Origin: Streptomyces camponoticapitis
GTDB taxonomy: Bacteria; Actinomycetota; Actinomycetes; Streptomycetales; Streptomycetaceae
NCBI RefSeq assembly: GCF_014646115.1
Contig: NZ_BMMV01000006.1
Span: 327,989 to 391,988 of the forward strand
Reading direction: 5' to 3'
Length of the DNA stretch: 64,000 bases
Position numbers and translations under genes: made by a program. How positions within the stretch are numbered: the first letter of the stretch is position 1; every line of letters begins with the position of its first letter. Shown piece by piece: positions 52,819-61,936 of this stretch. Below the pieces are notes generated by a model, which was not told the origin of the DNA, did not search any database, and saw nothing but the letters and a program-made list of their open reading frames with translations.

Positions 52819-53403
52819 GTGACCATGCAGCAGACCCCAGCGGACGACCGGTGCCCGCCATCCACGTGTGACAGCTCCGCACTGCTCCTGGGCCTCGTCA
52901 ACACCGCACCCCTGGCGGGCGGCCGGGACCGTCTGACCGTGCCGGAGGACCTGTCCGCATGGCTGGCCCACGCGGGTCTGCCCGGCGCCGGCACGTCTGT
53001 GACCGGCGCGGACGTGGCCGCCGCGCGTGAGCTGCGAGACGCGTTCACGATGATTTTCCGGGCGCACTCGGGATGCGAGGACGGGGAGGCGGCACTGCCC
53101 GCCGCCGAGGAGTATCTCCAGCGCATAGCCCACCGCTACCCCCTCGTCCCACGGCTCGACGCGGACGGCTGCCACCTGGTCCCGGCGCAGGACGGGATCC
53201 TCGGCGGCTTCGGGGCGCTGTTCGCCGCGGCGGCGGACCTGGCGGCCCGCGGCGGCTGGGCACGCCTCAAGATGTGCAAGAACCCGACGTGCTACACGGG
53301 CTTCTTCGACAAGACACGTAACTCCTCGGGCCTGTACTGCAGTACGGCGTGCAGCACACGGATGGCGGCGCGCGCCTACCGCAGCCGCGTCAAGAACGCC
53401 TGA
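52819..53403 (+). CDS. CGNR zinc-finger (ABATE domain) protein
   Basis: 194 residues. N-terminal ABATE domain (LLLGLVNTAPLAGGRDRLTV, DVAAARELRDAFTMIFRAHS) and C-terminal CGNR-type treble-clef finger MCKNPTCYTGFFDKTRNSSGLYCS... with Cys pairs MCKNPTC and YCSTACSTRM followed by AARAYRSR. These proteins are thought to be stress-linked transcription regulators. GTG with AGGAGAGAGG upstream; ATG two codons later is an alternative. The divergent DJ-1 gene is the likely target. Confidence 0.9.
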   Translation: MTMQQTPADDRCPPSTCDSSALLLGLVNTAPLAGGRDRLTVPEDLSAWLAHAGLPGAGTSVTGADVAAARELRDAFTMIFRAHSGCEDGEAALPAAEEYLQRIAHRYPLVPRLDADGCHLVPAQDGILGGFGALFAAAADLAARGGWARLKMCKNPTCYTGFFDKTRNSSGLYCSTACSTRMAARAYRSRVKNA

Positions 53404-53475
53404 CCCCGCCGAGGGACCCGCGCTCCGCCGGGGTCCCGGAAGGCTCTGTCCGTGAAGGTGCGCAAGCCGTACCGC

Positions 53476-54333
53476 TCAGCCGCGAGCGAGAACGGACAGG
53501 GGATCGGTGTGAGCCGGGGTCCAGCCCAGTTCGGCCTCGGCGCGTGCCGGTGTGAGCTGCTGATCCAGGGCGAAAGCGTCCGCGACCGGCCCCATCCGCT
53601 CACGTGCCTGCTCCAGTGAGATCGACGCGATCTTGCCCTCCATCCCCACCGCACGACTGAGGGCGAACGCGCAGTCCCTGGCAGTGGGGTTCACGCCACC
53701 CACACCGGCGTAGACCGAGCCTGCCTTCGCCTGGAGCGCGGCGGCATAGAGCTCCGCGACATCGTCGATGTGCACCAGAGCCCAGCGGTTCTCCCCGTCA
53801 CCGATGTACGGGATGACGCCCGCTTCCTTGCCCGGAACGGTGTAGTAGGTGTTGATCAGACGGTTCTCACCGCCGTACAGCAGCCCCAGCCGCAGCACGA
53901 CCGGCCGCCCGCCCCGCTGTGCCCTCCCCAGGACGGCGTCCTCGACCGGCTTGCGCCAGGCGACGAGGGGCGGCGGGCTCCAAGGGGCGGTCTCGTCGGC
54001 CACACCGCCGGTGTCGCCGTAGACCCAGGCGCCTCCGGTGTGCACGTAAGTGCCGGTCCCGACGCCGTCCTGCATGGCGGTCGCCGCCGCGAGGTCCTCG
54101 TCACCGGTCTCGGCCTGCGCCAGGTGCATGACCGCATCCGCGCGTGCCGCCGCGGCGTTGAGCACCCCGAGATCTCCGAGCCCACCGGTCAGTGGTGCCG
54201 CACCGAGGGCGGTGACCGTCTCGACCGCGCGCTCGTTACGAGCCAGAGCCTCCACGGCGTGGCCCTGCCGGACCAGCGTGCCGATTACGGCCTTGCCTAT
54301 GTATCCGGATCCACCGGTGAGGAAGATTCTCAT
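53476..54333 (-). CDS. NAD(P)-dependent epimerase/dehydratase (extended SDR)
   Basis: 285 residues. MRIFLTGGSGYIGKAVIGTL glycine loop, DAVMHLAQAETGDEDLAAAT, GAWVYGDTGG in place of the common YxxxK site (no clear Tyr-x-x-x-Lys; WRKPVEDAVL carries the Lys), and VVLRLGLLYGGENRL. Likely an atypical SDR binding NAD(P)H. AGGGGG precedes the ATG. Divergent from a MarR regulator, which may control it. Confidence 0.85.
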   Translation of the reverse strand: MRIFLTGGSGYIGKAVIGTLVRQGHAVEALARNERAVETVTALGAAPLTGGLGDLGVLNAAAARADAVMHLAQAETGDEDLAAATAMQDGVGTGTYVHTGGAWVYGDTGGVADETAPWSPPPLVAWRKPVEDAVLGRAQRGGRPVVLRLGLLYGGENRLINTYYTVPGKEAGVIPYIGDGENRWALVHIDDVAELYAAALQAKAGSVYAGVGGVNPTARDCAFALSRAVGMEGKIASISLEQARERMGPVADAFALDQQLTPARAEAELGWTPAHTDPLSVLARG

Positions 54334-54525
54334 GATCGTGCCCCCTGACTTGTCGGTCGGGTCCCTACACATCCAGCATCCGCCCGGGGCGGAGCACGCG
54401 CCTGCCGCCGCCACACCAGGAGCGCCTGACGCCGGTGGACGGCCGGTCTCCGGCGCCTCGCGGCCCGCCGTGGCCCGGACCATCGACGCAGGGCCCATGC
54501 CAGGTGGTCTGAGTATCCTTGGTCC

Positions 54526-55005
54526 ATGGTCAAGAAAAAGCCCGCCGCTGATCCCGCCCGACAGGGCGTGCTGCCGCTCCTGGAGCACCTGACCCGGCTG
54601 GGGAAGCGTGTCTACATCAGCGAGATGGCGCCGGGTGGTCTTCGTCCCCGGCACCTCATCACGCTCCGGCTCCTCGCGGATCGCGGGCCGCTGAGCCAGC
54701 AGGGCCTCGGCGAAGCGCTGAGCCTTGACCCGAGCAATGTCGTGGGCCTGCTCAATGACCTGGAGGAACGCGGTCTGATCGTGCGACGGCGCGACCCGGC
54801 CGACCGACGGCGCCACATCGTCGAGCTCTCGGCCTCCGGCGAGGAGGAGGTCGTCCTGTCCGACGAGCGAGCGGTCGTCGTCGAGGACCGGATCTTCGCC
54901 GCCCTGGACGCCGACGAGCGGACCACTCTCTACGAACTGCTGCAACGCGCGGTCGGTACGGCGGCGCTCAACTGCGAGGTCCCCGGCGACAAGACGCAGG
55001 ACTGA
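54526..55005 (+). CDS. MarR family transcriptional regulator
   Basis: 159 residues. Winged helix: LRPRHLITLRLLADRGPLSQ QGLGEALSLDPSNVVGLLND LEERGLIVRRRDPADRRRHIVELSAS, with the typical RRRDPADRRRH wing. Dimerisation helices at both ends. Divergent from the SDR gene with about 190 bases between starts; I see no strong palindrome there. Confidence 0.9.
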   Translation: MVKKKPAADPARQGVLPLLEHLTRLGKRVYISEMAPGGLRPRHLITLRLLADRGPLSQQGLGEALSLDPSNVVGLLNDLEERGLIVRRRDPADRRRHIVELSASGEEEVVLSDERAVVVEDRIFAALDADERTTLYELLQRAVGTAALNCEVPGDKTQD

Positions 55006-55176
55006 GGCCGGTGGGCCGTCGGCATGCTGCCGTACGTCATGGGCGGCGCCGCCGAGCAGGCCGCCGCATCCCCCGAAGTCTCATCAGACGTAGTGCGGAG
55101 GCGTGGCCGTGCCGTAGACCCGCTTGGCGTGCGAGGCGTACGACCGGCGGCGGAGTCGGGCCGTCACCGGCCACAG

Positions 55177-55767
55177 CTACGACGGCATCGACTTCGACAT
55201 GATCCGCCGCATCTCGGCGTCCGAGTCGTACAGGGTGATCCCCATGATCTGCGGCAGCTTCGACTTCGGGATCTTCTCCACGCCGCTGTGCACCACGGCG
55301 TCCCACTCCCGCTGGGAGAGATAACCGTCGATCAGCGGGAGGACCTTCGCCTCTTCGAGGTCGAGATGCTCGTGCAGCGGCGGGAGCAGCCGCTCGGCCG
55401 CGTCCACGACGGAGTCGCGGTCCGCGGCGGAGCCGGTGCCGGCCCAGCGCTGTGCCGAGGTCTCCAGTTCCCGCAAGTGCCGGTCCAGTGACAGGTGTTG
55501 CTCCGCCATGGTGACCACCAGCGGCTCCAACTCGGCCGGGCAGCGCTCGTGCAGTTTGGGCCAGACTCCGTCGTCCTCGCTGGTGTGGTGGGCGTGCAGC
55601 TGGTTCACGATGAGCTGGATGTGAGCCGCGACCACAGCCGCGCGAGCGGTGTCGTCGGCCGCGACGGCGGAGACGACCTGCGGGAGCGCCCCGAATTCGC
55701 GCCGATAGGACACGTGCGCCCCTATCATGTCGCGGCTGTCCGCCCCCGCCTGGATTGCGCTGTTCAT
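55177..55767 (-). CDS. Hemerythrin domain-containing protein
   Basis: 196 residues. Iron-ligand pattern across a four-helix bundle: ADSRDMIGAHVSYRREFGAL, LHAHHTSEDDGVWPKLHERC, VVTMAEQHLSLDRHLRELET, LPPLHEHLDLEEAKVLPLID. Expected di-iron protein binding oxygen, NO or acting in redox sensing. Start fixed by GAGGA six bases before ATG; the frame extends further upstream without a site. Confidence 0.9.
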   Translation of the reverse strand: MNSAIQAGADSRDMIGAHVSYRREFGALPQVVSAVAADDTARAAVVAAHIQLIVNQLHAHHTSEDDGVWPKLHERCPAELEPLVVTMAEQHLSLDRHLRELETSAQRWAGTGSAADRDSVVDAAERLLPPLHEHLDLEEAKVLPLIDGYLSQREWDAVVHSGVEKIPKSKLPQIMGITLYDSDAEMRRIMSKSMPS

Positions 55768-55952
55768 TGGTGTTCCTCGATCGGCGACCGAAGATGGCTG
55801 TCGTTCGTACGTCACGTGTTCAGGGCGGCGGCATCTCGACAGACCTGCTATTACTCGGAATGCCTTTACGTCGCGCCTGAACGTCTTTCTCAGTTCGGAC
55901 GTTACCAGGGCTTCAACCACCACCCTTGAAATTGTCCGGCAAGCGTCATTGA

Positions 55953-56600
55953 CTATCCGCGAAGCGTCTTCAAGGGCGTCTGCCCGTACCTGGCTTCGTG
56001 CGCGGCGGCGAATCGACCCAGGTGATGGAAGCCCCAGCGGCGTGCCACTGCCGCAACGGAATCGACGAGAGGGTCGGCGGTCCGTAGGTCTTCGTTCGCC
56101 CGGCGCAGCCGGACCTCGCGCACATAGGCCATGGGCGACATTCCCAGGTGCCGGCGGAAGCCCTTCTGCAGCGTGCGTACAGTGACGTCGCAGTGCGTGG
56201 CCAGTGCGGCGACGGTCCAGGGCAGTCCCGGATCGGATTCGATGAGGTCGATCGCCCTGCGTACGACGGGTGGCCTCGCGCCGGGCACCGGTGATCTGAT
56301 GACCTCGGAGTGCGAATGTGTCGTCGCGAGCAGGAAACCGTTCAGAATGCTCTCCGCCAAGGGGGTCGCGACCAAGGGCTGCGAAAGGAGGGTGCCGGTG
56401 TCAGGCTTCGCGAGTTGGCGGTTGACCGAATACACCAGGTCGGCCCAAGCGCGGCCGAAGCCGCCAGAGAGATTCATGGTTGGCGTGAAGGCGATTCGGC
56501 CCGTCTCCCGGTCACCCGCCAGCCTTTCCAGCGCCGTGGCATTCGGCACGCGCCGGACAATCGGGCCGCCGTCCGGAGCTTCCCGCTCTTCAGCCTCCAC
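55953..56600 (-). pseudogene. AraC family regulator lacking its N-terminus
   Basis: 215 residues. Complete C-terminal double HTH (VAALATHCDVTVRTLQKGFR RHLGMSPMAYVREVRLRRAN, RWGFHHLGRFAAAHEARYGQ) preceded by the end of an AraC-binding-2 (cupin) domain: LLSQPLVATPLAESILNGFL LATTH. Full members have about 110 more N-terminal residues, absent here; the sequence starts abruptly at a GTG with no proper ribosome site. Either a 5'-truncated relic or a shortened regulator. Upstream DNA is unusually AT-rich. Confidence 0.7.
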
Positions 56601-56827
56601 CCCTCGCGAGAATCACCCAGGGCGAGACCGGGGTTACATCCAGTCATGCCCGTGTGCCACTCAAGGGCACAATGATAGGCTCATAAAAGTGTAGCAAGTG
56701 ACGAAGGCAAAGGGTTCAGCTAAATAGTCACTCACTAAGCCACAACGGCCATGACGGAACCCAGGCCGCCGACCATACCGACCGACATTACACAGCGTCA
56801 CACATAGAAGAGTTGTGGTGAGTTTCG

Positions 56828-57217
56828 ATGACACACGGCAGTGATCACGGCGATCGCGAGGCCTGTCAGCAGGTCGACCAGGGCATGGCCCGGGTCTTCG
56901 ACCTGTTCGGGAAGCGCTGGACCGGACTGATCGTCGCCGTGCTCACCCAGCAGCCGGCGTACTACGCGGACCTGCGCCGGGCCATCCCCGGCATCAGTGA
57001 ACGGATGCTCTCCGACCGCCTGACCGAGCTGGCGACGGCGGGACTCGTACTGCGCGAGGTGGACGCGGGTCCGCCGCTGCGCGTGGGCTACGGCCTCACC
57101 GAGTCGGGCAAGGCCCTCGAACCCGCGCTGAAGGAGCTGCTGATCTGGTCGCGGGCGCATCTCGCGCCGAACGACCCCGAGACCGCGGCCGACATCGAGG
57201 CCTGCGGGCGGCCATGA
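56828..57217 (+). CDS. HxlR family transcriptional regulator
   Basis: 129 residues. CQQVDQGMARVFDLFGKRWT opening, then the winged helix YYADLRRAIPGISERMLSDR LTELATAGLVLREVDAGPPL and GYGLTESGKALEPALKELL. Single Cys near the N-terminus (EACQQV) recalls redox- or electrophile-sensing HxlR/DUF24 proteins. Lies upstream of a frameshifted flavin reductase and DoxX gene whose promoter has a strong inverted repeat. Confidence 0.92.
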   Translation: MTHGSDHGDREACQQVDQGMARVFDLFGKRWTGLIVAVLTQQPAYYADLRRAIPGISERMLSDRLTELATAGLVLREVDAGPPLRVGYGLTESGKALEPALKELLIWSRAHLAPNDPETAADIEACGRP

Positions 57218-57246
57218 GGAAGTGAGCCGACCAGCTCCCCTCCACC

Positions 57247-57266
57247 GGCCGGCCGAACGGCCGGCC
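57247..57266. terminator. GC-rich hairpin after the HxlR gene
   Basis: GGCCGGCCG-AA-CGGCCGGCC, 9-bp perfect arms, 30 bases after the HxlR stop codon. Terminator candidate. Confidence 0.5.
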
Positions 57267-57415
57267 ATTCGCCGTTTATCTCCAATTCGCCCGCAAACAA
57301 GTGGACTTCAACGAGATCCACCTCCATCAGACAGCGCACCCCCTCACCCCTGCGCCCGGCGAGCAACCGCCGCGCGGCCCCTTGGCGCGCCCGGAACACA
57401 CAAGACATCTGTTTG

Positions 57416-57446
57416 ACCAATCGATTGTGTAGTGCCTACGATTGGT
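57416..57446. promoter_or_regulatory. Operator-like inverted repeat before the flavin reductase
   Basis: ACCAATCG (57416-57423) and CGATTGGT (57439-57446) with a 15-base spacer; the left arm also overlaps a 10-bp palindrome CAATCGATTG (57418-57427). AT-rich context, 160 bases before the flavin reductase start and downstream of the HxlR gene. Good candidate for HxlR binding. Confidence 0.6.
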
Positions 57447-57606
57447 ACTACGCAATGCTTTGTGTGTGGCGGCTGCCCGGACCCGGGCAGCCAAGGGGCT
57501 CATGCCGGCTGTGGCCGGTTTCGGGGGCCTCATCAGCCGACCCGCTTGGTCGACACCGCCACCCCTGGCGCATATTCACCCAGCTATTGATCGACAGAGG
57601 AACGAC

Positions 57607-58181
57607 ATGACCCGCATCGGGATCATCATCGGCAGCACGCGGCCCGGCCGGAACAGCGAGCAGGTCGCCCACTGGGTACACGCCCAGGCCGTGCAGCGCA
57701 CGGATGCGACCTACGAGCTGATCGATCTGGCCAAGCACCCCCTCCCCCATCTCGACGAGCCGATGTCGGCGATGAGCGGGCGCTACCAGAACGCTCATAC
57801 CAAGGAATGGGCCGAGGTCATCGGCTCCTACGACGGCTTCGTGATCGTGACGCCCGAGTACAACCACTCCACCTCCGGAGTGCTGAAGAACGCCATCGAC
57901 TACCTCTACGCGGAGTGGAACAACAAGGCGGTCGGTTTCGTCTCCTACGGCGTCGCCGGGGGCGTGGCGCCGTGGAACACCTGCGGCTGGTCGCCGGTGA
58001 ACTGATGCTCGCCGACGTCAAGACCAATGTCGCCCTCTCGATGTTCCACGACTTCGAGGGATTCAGCCGCCTGACGCCGTCGGAGACGCAGAACGCCTCT
58101 CTGGCCAAGATGCTCGACGAACTGGTCGCCTGGACCAACGCTCTCCAGCCGCTCCGCGAGGCGACCCTGCGAACCGTGTGA
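57607..58181 (+). pseudogene. NADPH-dependent FMN reductase, frameshifted
   Basis: Flavodoxin-like reductase: MTRIGIIIGSTRPGRNSEQV with the FMN phosphate loop and IVTPEYNHSTSGVLKNAIDY. After VSYGVAGGV the frame fails, giving APWNTCGWSPVN and stop at 58005; the expected AVEHLRLVAGELMLADVKTN continues in another frame to LREATLRTV at 58181. One base appears missing near 57966 (GGGGCGTGGCGCC). The total span is one base short of a multiple of three. Reads as a single-base deletion or sequencing error. AGAGGA precedes the ATG. Confidence 0.85.
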
Positions 58182-58348
58182 CCTGCAGGGACCGCCACTC
58201 GTACGCCGGCCCGCCGAGACGGGCCGGCGTACACCCCGTAGTTGCGAGCGGTCTGCAGGAGCTGACGGGCCCGCCCCGCGCCTTGGCACCCGCCGCCGAT
58301 GAGGCCGAACTTCCTCTCTCTCAGCCCTTTTCTTAAGGACACCACTTC

Positions 58349-58720
58349 GTGAATGTCTTCCTCTGGGTTCTGCAGATCCAGCTGGCGCTCATCATGTTCG
58401 GCGCCGGCGCCGTGAAATGGGCGCAGCCGTACGAAAAGCTCGCGAGCTCGATGAGCTGGGTCACCCACTACACCCCTCGTCAGATCAAGGGGATATCCGC
58501 GCTGGAGATGCTGGCCGCCATCGGTCTGGTGGTTCCTGGAGCCGTCGACATCGCGACCGTACTCACGCCCCTGGCGGCCACCGGTCTGGCGCTGCTCATG
58601 GTCGGTGCGGCGTTGGCCCACACGCGAGAGCACGAGAGGGCGAACGCCGCCGTCAACGTGCTCTTCCTCGCCCTCGCGGTGGTCATCGCGTGGGGGCGAT
58701 TCGGTCCTTATTCATTCTGA
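58349..58720 (+). CDS. DoxX family membrane protein
   Basis: 123 residues, four membrane helices: VFLWVLQIQLALIMFGAGAV KWAQP, SALEMLAAIGLVVPGAVDIA, LAATGLALLMVGAALAHTRE and NAAVNVLFLALAVVIAWGRF. Start and helix pattern match small DoxX-like proteins, linked in some bacteria to thiosulphate oxidation or redox complexes. AAGGA precedes the GTG. Downstream of the flavin reductase, possibly same operon. Confidence 0.85.
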   Translation: MNVFLWVLQIQLALIMFGAGAVKWAQPYEKLASSMSWVTHYTPRQIKGISALEMLAAIGLVVPGAVDIATVLTPLAATGLALLMVGAALAHTREHERANAAVNVLFLALAVVIAWGRFGPYSF

Positions 58721-58778
58721 CGACCGCCATGGCGCGCTGTCGGCGGGTGAGGGGGCGTCCCCTCACCCGCCGAGGCGT

Positions 58779-59726
58779 TCACAGCGCTCGCAGCACCCGG
58801 ATGCGGTCCGTCTTCATACGCTGGGCCACCGCGCTGTCGAAGGCGATGGTCTCGAAGGCGTGCGGCACGGACGCGTGGACGTGGAGTTCGGCAGTGACTC
58901 CGGCGGCGGTCCGCCGCGCGTAGTCGATGTCCTCGTCCCGGAAGATGTCCAGTTCGAGAGCCTCCATGTAGAGCGGAGGCATGCCTGCGGCATCCCGCAT
59001 CCGCGCCGGGGCCGCGTACGGCGACACGTCGGGGCCACCGCGGGCATCACCCAGCAGAGCCTGCCATCCGGTGATGTTGTCGTCGTAGGACCAGGTGATG
59101 AGCCCGGCGAGCGCCGGGTCGGGGCTGGTGTTGCGGTCGTCGAGCATCGGATAGAGCAGGATCTGCCGGGCGATCGGCGGCCCGCTCCTGTCACGCGCCA
59201 GCAGGGCCAGGCCGGCGGCCACCCCACCACCGCCGCTGTCCCCCATGACCGCGATACGAGCCGGATCGACACCGAGTTCCGCCGCGCGCTCCGCGAGCCA
59301 GACAAGTCCCGCGTAGGCGTCCTCGACCGGCGTGGGGTGCGGATGCTCCGGAGCGAGACGGTACTCGACCGACAGGAACGGGACTCCACTCGACGACACG
59401 TAGCGGGAGACCGTTCCGTCGTACAGCGCCACACTGCTGGCGATCATGCCGCTGCCGTGGAGGAAGAGCACGGCCGAGCCGGGCTCGGCCCCTTCCTTCG
59501 CGTACCAGCGCAACAGCAGCTTCGCCCCGTCGGCGGCGGTGGTCTCGAAATCCCTGACCTTCACATCGTCAGGTATCGGCTGTGCCACATCGAGCTGGGC
59601 GTGGACCGCGTCCACGACGGCCCTGCGGGTCGCCACGTCCCCGACCGGCGCGGAGGCGATCTCCACCGGCCCGCCGAAGAATTCAGCCGGGGCTGCGAGA
59701 ACCTCAGGATCCCGGGAAAATGACAC
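58779..59726 (-). CDS. Alpha/beta hydrolase (HSL-type esterase)
   Basis: 315 residues. Oxyanion region VLFLHGSGMIASSVALYDGT (HGSG in place of HGGG), LSVEYRLAPEHPHPTPVEDA, nucleophile elbow IAVMGDSGGGGVAAGLALLA, acid in LDIFRDEDIDYARRT and His in SVPHAFETIAFDS: the hormone-sensitive lipase family IV pattern. Likely hydrolyses acyl or steryl esters. GTG at 59726 is preferred to the ATG at 59768, which lacks a ribosome site. Confidence 0.88.
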   Translation of the reverse strand: MSFSRDPEVLAAPAEFFGGPVEIASAPVGDVATRRAVVDAVHAQLDVAQPIPDDVKVRDFETTAADGAKLLLRWYAKEGAEPGSAVLFLHGSGMIASSVALYDGTVSRYVSSSGVPFLSVEYRLAPEHPHPTPVEDAYAGLVWLAERAAELGVDPARIAVMGDSGGGGVAAGLALLARDRSGPPIARQILLYPMLDDRNTSPDPALAGLITWSYDDNITGWQALLGDARGGPDVSPYAAPARMRDAAGMPPLYMEALELDIFRDEDIDYARRTAAGVTAELHVHASVPHAFETIAFDSAVAQRMKTDRIRVLRAL

Positions 59727-60024
59727 GTACGCGCCTTTCTTGTGAGGCGCCGGCACCTTGTCCCACATTCGGTGCGACTGCCGACACCTGTTGATCTACG
59801 GAGAAACCAAGAGCCCGTGCGGACTTGAGGAGATCCCTACGGGACGTCCTGGGCGGAACTCCCTCACCTGCGGGAGATCGGCACTCGTCCAGCGGTGCGA
59901 AGGCGGCCCGTCCGTAAAGCCGGACCGGGGGACACCACGACGGGAGATGTCTGACAAGTCCCGAAAGTTGACCGTCCGTAGAGGACTGGACACGGTCGCA
60001 TTCCCGAGCACCCGGAGGTTCCCC

Positions 60025-61164
60025 ATGCCGGCCACCCACGAGGTCACCAACCAGGTCCCACCCGTCATCGGCCGTGACCTGTCGACCTTTCCCGCGCTGC
60101 TGGAGGGCCTGCGGCGGGAAGGCGCGGGCTGGGCCGAGCAGGAGGTCCGCGACCTCGGCCTGCGGGCCGGAGGGGAGCAGGCCCAGACCTGGAGCAGGGT
60201 CGCGAACGACCACACACCGGTGCTGCGCACCCACGACCGGTATGGCTTCCGCGTCGACGAGGTCGAGTACGACGAGGCGTACCACCAGCTCATGCGCGTC
60301 GCCCTCGGGGCGGGCCTCGGCGGCACGGCCTGGGCGTCGGACCGGCCGGGGGCCCATGTGGCCAGGGCCGCCAAGATGATGGCGTGGAGCGCGACGGACT
60401 TCGGCAACCTCTGCCCTGTCGCGATGGTGTACGCGGTCGTCCCGGCGCTGCGGACGAATCCCGAACTGTCCGCCGCCTACGAACCTCTGCTGACCACCAC
60501 CTCCTACGATCCGGACCTGCGCCCCCCGGAGGCGAAGAAGGCTCTGATCGCCGGGATGTCGATGACCGAGAAACAGGGCGGCTCGGACCTGCGGGCCAAC
60601 ACGACCACGGCCTCGCTCCAGACGGACGGTCGGTACCGGCTCACCGGGCACAAGTGGTTCACCTCGGCGCCGATGTCCGACTTCTTCCTCACCCTGGCGC
60701 AGGCGCCGGGAGGGCTGTCCTGCTTCCTGGTGCCAAGAGTGCTGCCCGACGGCACCCGCAACGCGATCTCGCTCCAGCGGCTGAAGGACAAACTGGGGAA
60801 CCGGTCCAACGCGTCGGCCGAGATCGAGTACGACGGCGCGCTCGGTCTGCTGGTGGGCGAGGAGGGCCGTGGCGTACCCACCATCATCGAGATGGTCAAC
60901 GTGACCCGCCTCGACTGCTCCCTGTGGGCCGCCGCGGGCATGCGAACGGGCACCGCCCAGGCTCTGCACCACGCCACCCATCGCAAGGCGTTCGGCGACC
61001 GGCTGATTCACAAGCCGGCCATGGCCAACGTGCTCGCCGACCTGGCGCTGGAGTCGGAGGCGGCCACCACCGTCGCCCTGCGGCTCGCCGGCGCCGTCGA
61101 CCGGGCCGCGCGAGAACGTCGGACGCCTGATGTGGTGGCTGTCCCGGATTGCCCGGGGCGGTGA
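60025..61164 (+). pseudogene. AidB-like acyl-CoA dehydrogenase, 3'-truncated
   Basis: 379 residues of an acyl-CoA dehydrogenase of the AidB subgroup: ARAAKMMAWSATDFGNLCPV, GMSMTEKQGGSDLRANTTTA, HKWFTSAPMSDFFLTLAQAP, KLGNRSNASAEIEYDGA. AidB relatives exceed 500 residues; this one breaks near LRLAGAVDRAA and ends about 15 residues later, losing the last helical bundle. The next sequence is the C-terminal part of an SDR gene in a different frame, so a deletion joined the two. GGAGG six bases before the ATG. Confidence 0.82.
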
Positions 61165-61627
61165 TGTTCCGGCCCCCGGCCCCGCGGACATGAGCTTGCA
61201 GTACATCGACGTCCGCGACCTCGCCACCTGGACCCTGGACGCGGTCGAACGCGGGCTCAGCGGCCCGTACAACACGGCGAGCGAATACGGCCACGCCACC
61301 ATGGGCCGGCTCCTGACCACCTGCGTCGAGGCGACCGGAAACAAGGCTCGACTGCGCTGGATCGATCCGGAGGACATCGCCGCGGTCGGGGTTACGCCCG
61401 ACGCCGAGCTGCCGATCTGGCTGCCACCGGGGGCGTACCACGACGCCATTTTCAGGGGGGATGTGACCAGGGCGTACGAAACGGGGCTCCGTTGCCGCCC
61501 CGTCGAGGAGACGGTGAGGGACACCTGGCACTGGATGCTGAGCCCGGAGGGGCAGCGGACGCCCTTCCCGAACTACCGGCCCATCGGGCTGGATCCGGCG
61601 AAGGAGGAGCGGCTTCTGCGGCGGTGA
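61111..61627 (+). pseudogene. C-terminal remnant of an NAD-dependent epimerase/reductase
   Basis: About 170 residues: RLMWWLSRIARGGDVPAPGP, LQYIDVRDLATWTLDAVERG, GPYNTASEYGHATMGRLLTT, FRGDVTRAYETGLRCRPVEE. This is the substrate-domain half of extended SDR reductases; the N-terminal Rossmann half is missing and is replaced upstream by the truncated AidB-like gene. An ATG at 61130 exists but no ribosome site is seen. Confidence 0.75.
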
Positions 61628-61691
61628 CGGGCGGGGGCGCGCGCGCCCGCGTGTCGGCCTGGCCCGCAGCGCCCGCGGAAACGGTCGCGAA

Positions 61692-61736
61692 GCCATCGCC
61701 ACCGCCGTCGCCCTCGCCCTCGCCATCGGCATCGCC
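61692..61736. repeat. Imperfect GCCNTC hexamer run
   Basis: Seven hexamers of form GCCNYC in a row (45 bases). In one frame they encode an Ala/Ile/Val/Leu stretch (AIATAVALALAIGIA), in another a Pro/Ser run. Region 61628-61936 otherwise shows no recognisable gene and may be decayed coding sequence. Confidence 0.4.
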
Positions 61737-61936
61737 GACCATGGCGAACGGGCCTGCCACTCCCGGTCGATGTCGCCGCCCCGACCGGCCGGCACCGTGG
61801 ACGGCCGGTACCGCCGCGATCGGGGCGGGTGTGCATCTGCGGGGCGCCGTCATCGAGTTGGGCCGGGCCCAGTTCTCGATGAGAGGCGTCCTGGCCGACG
61901 CCGCCTAGCGTCGGCTGTCGGCCTGACGGCCCGGCC

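Noticed and set aside
61492..61908. Pro/Ser-rich 138-residue frame
   Set aside because: Overlaps the SDR remnant and derives its composition from the GCCNTC hexamer run; no ribosome site.
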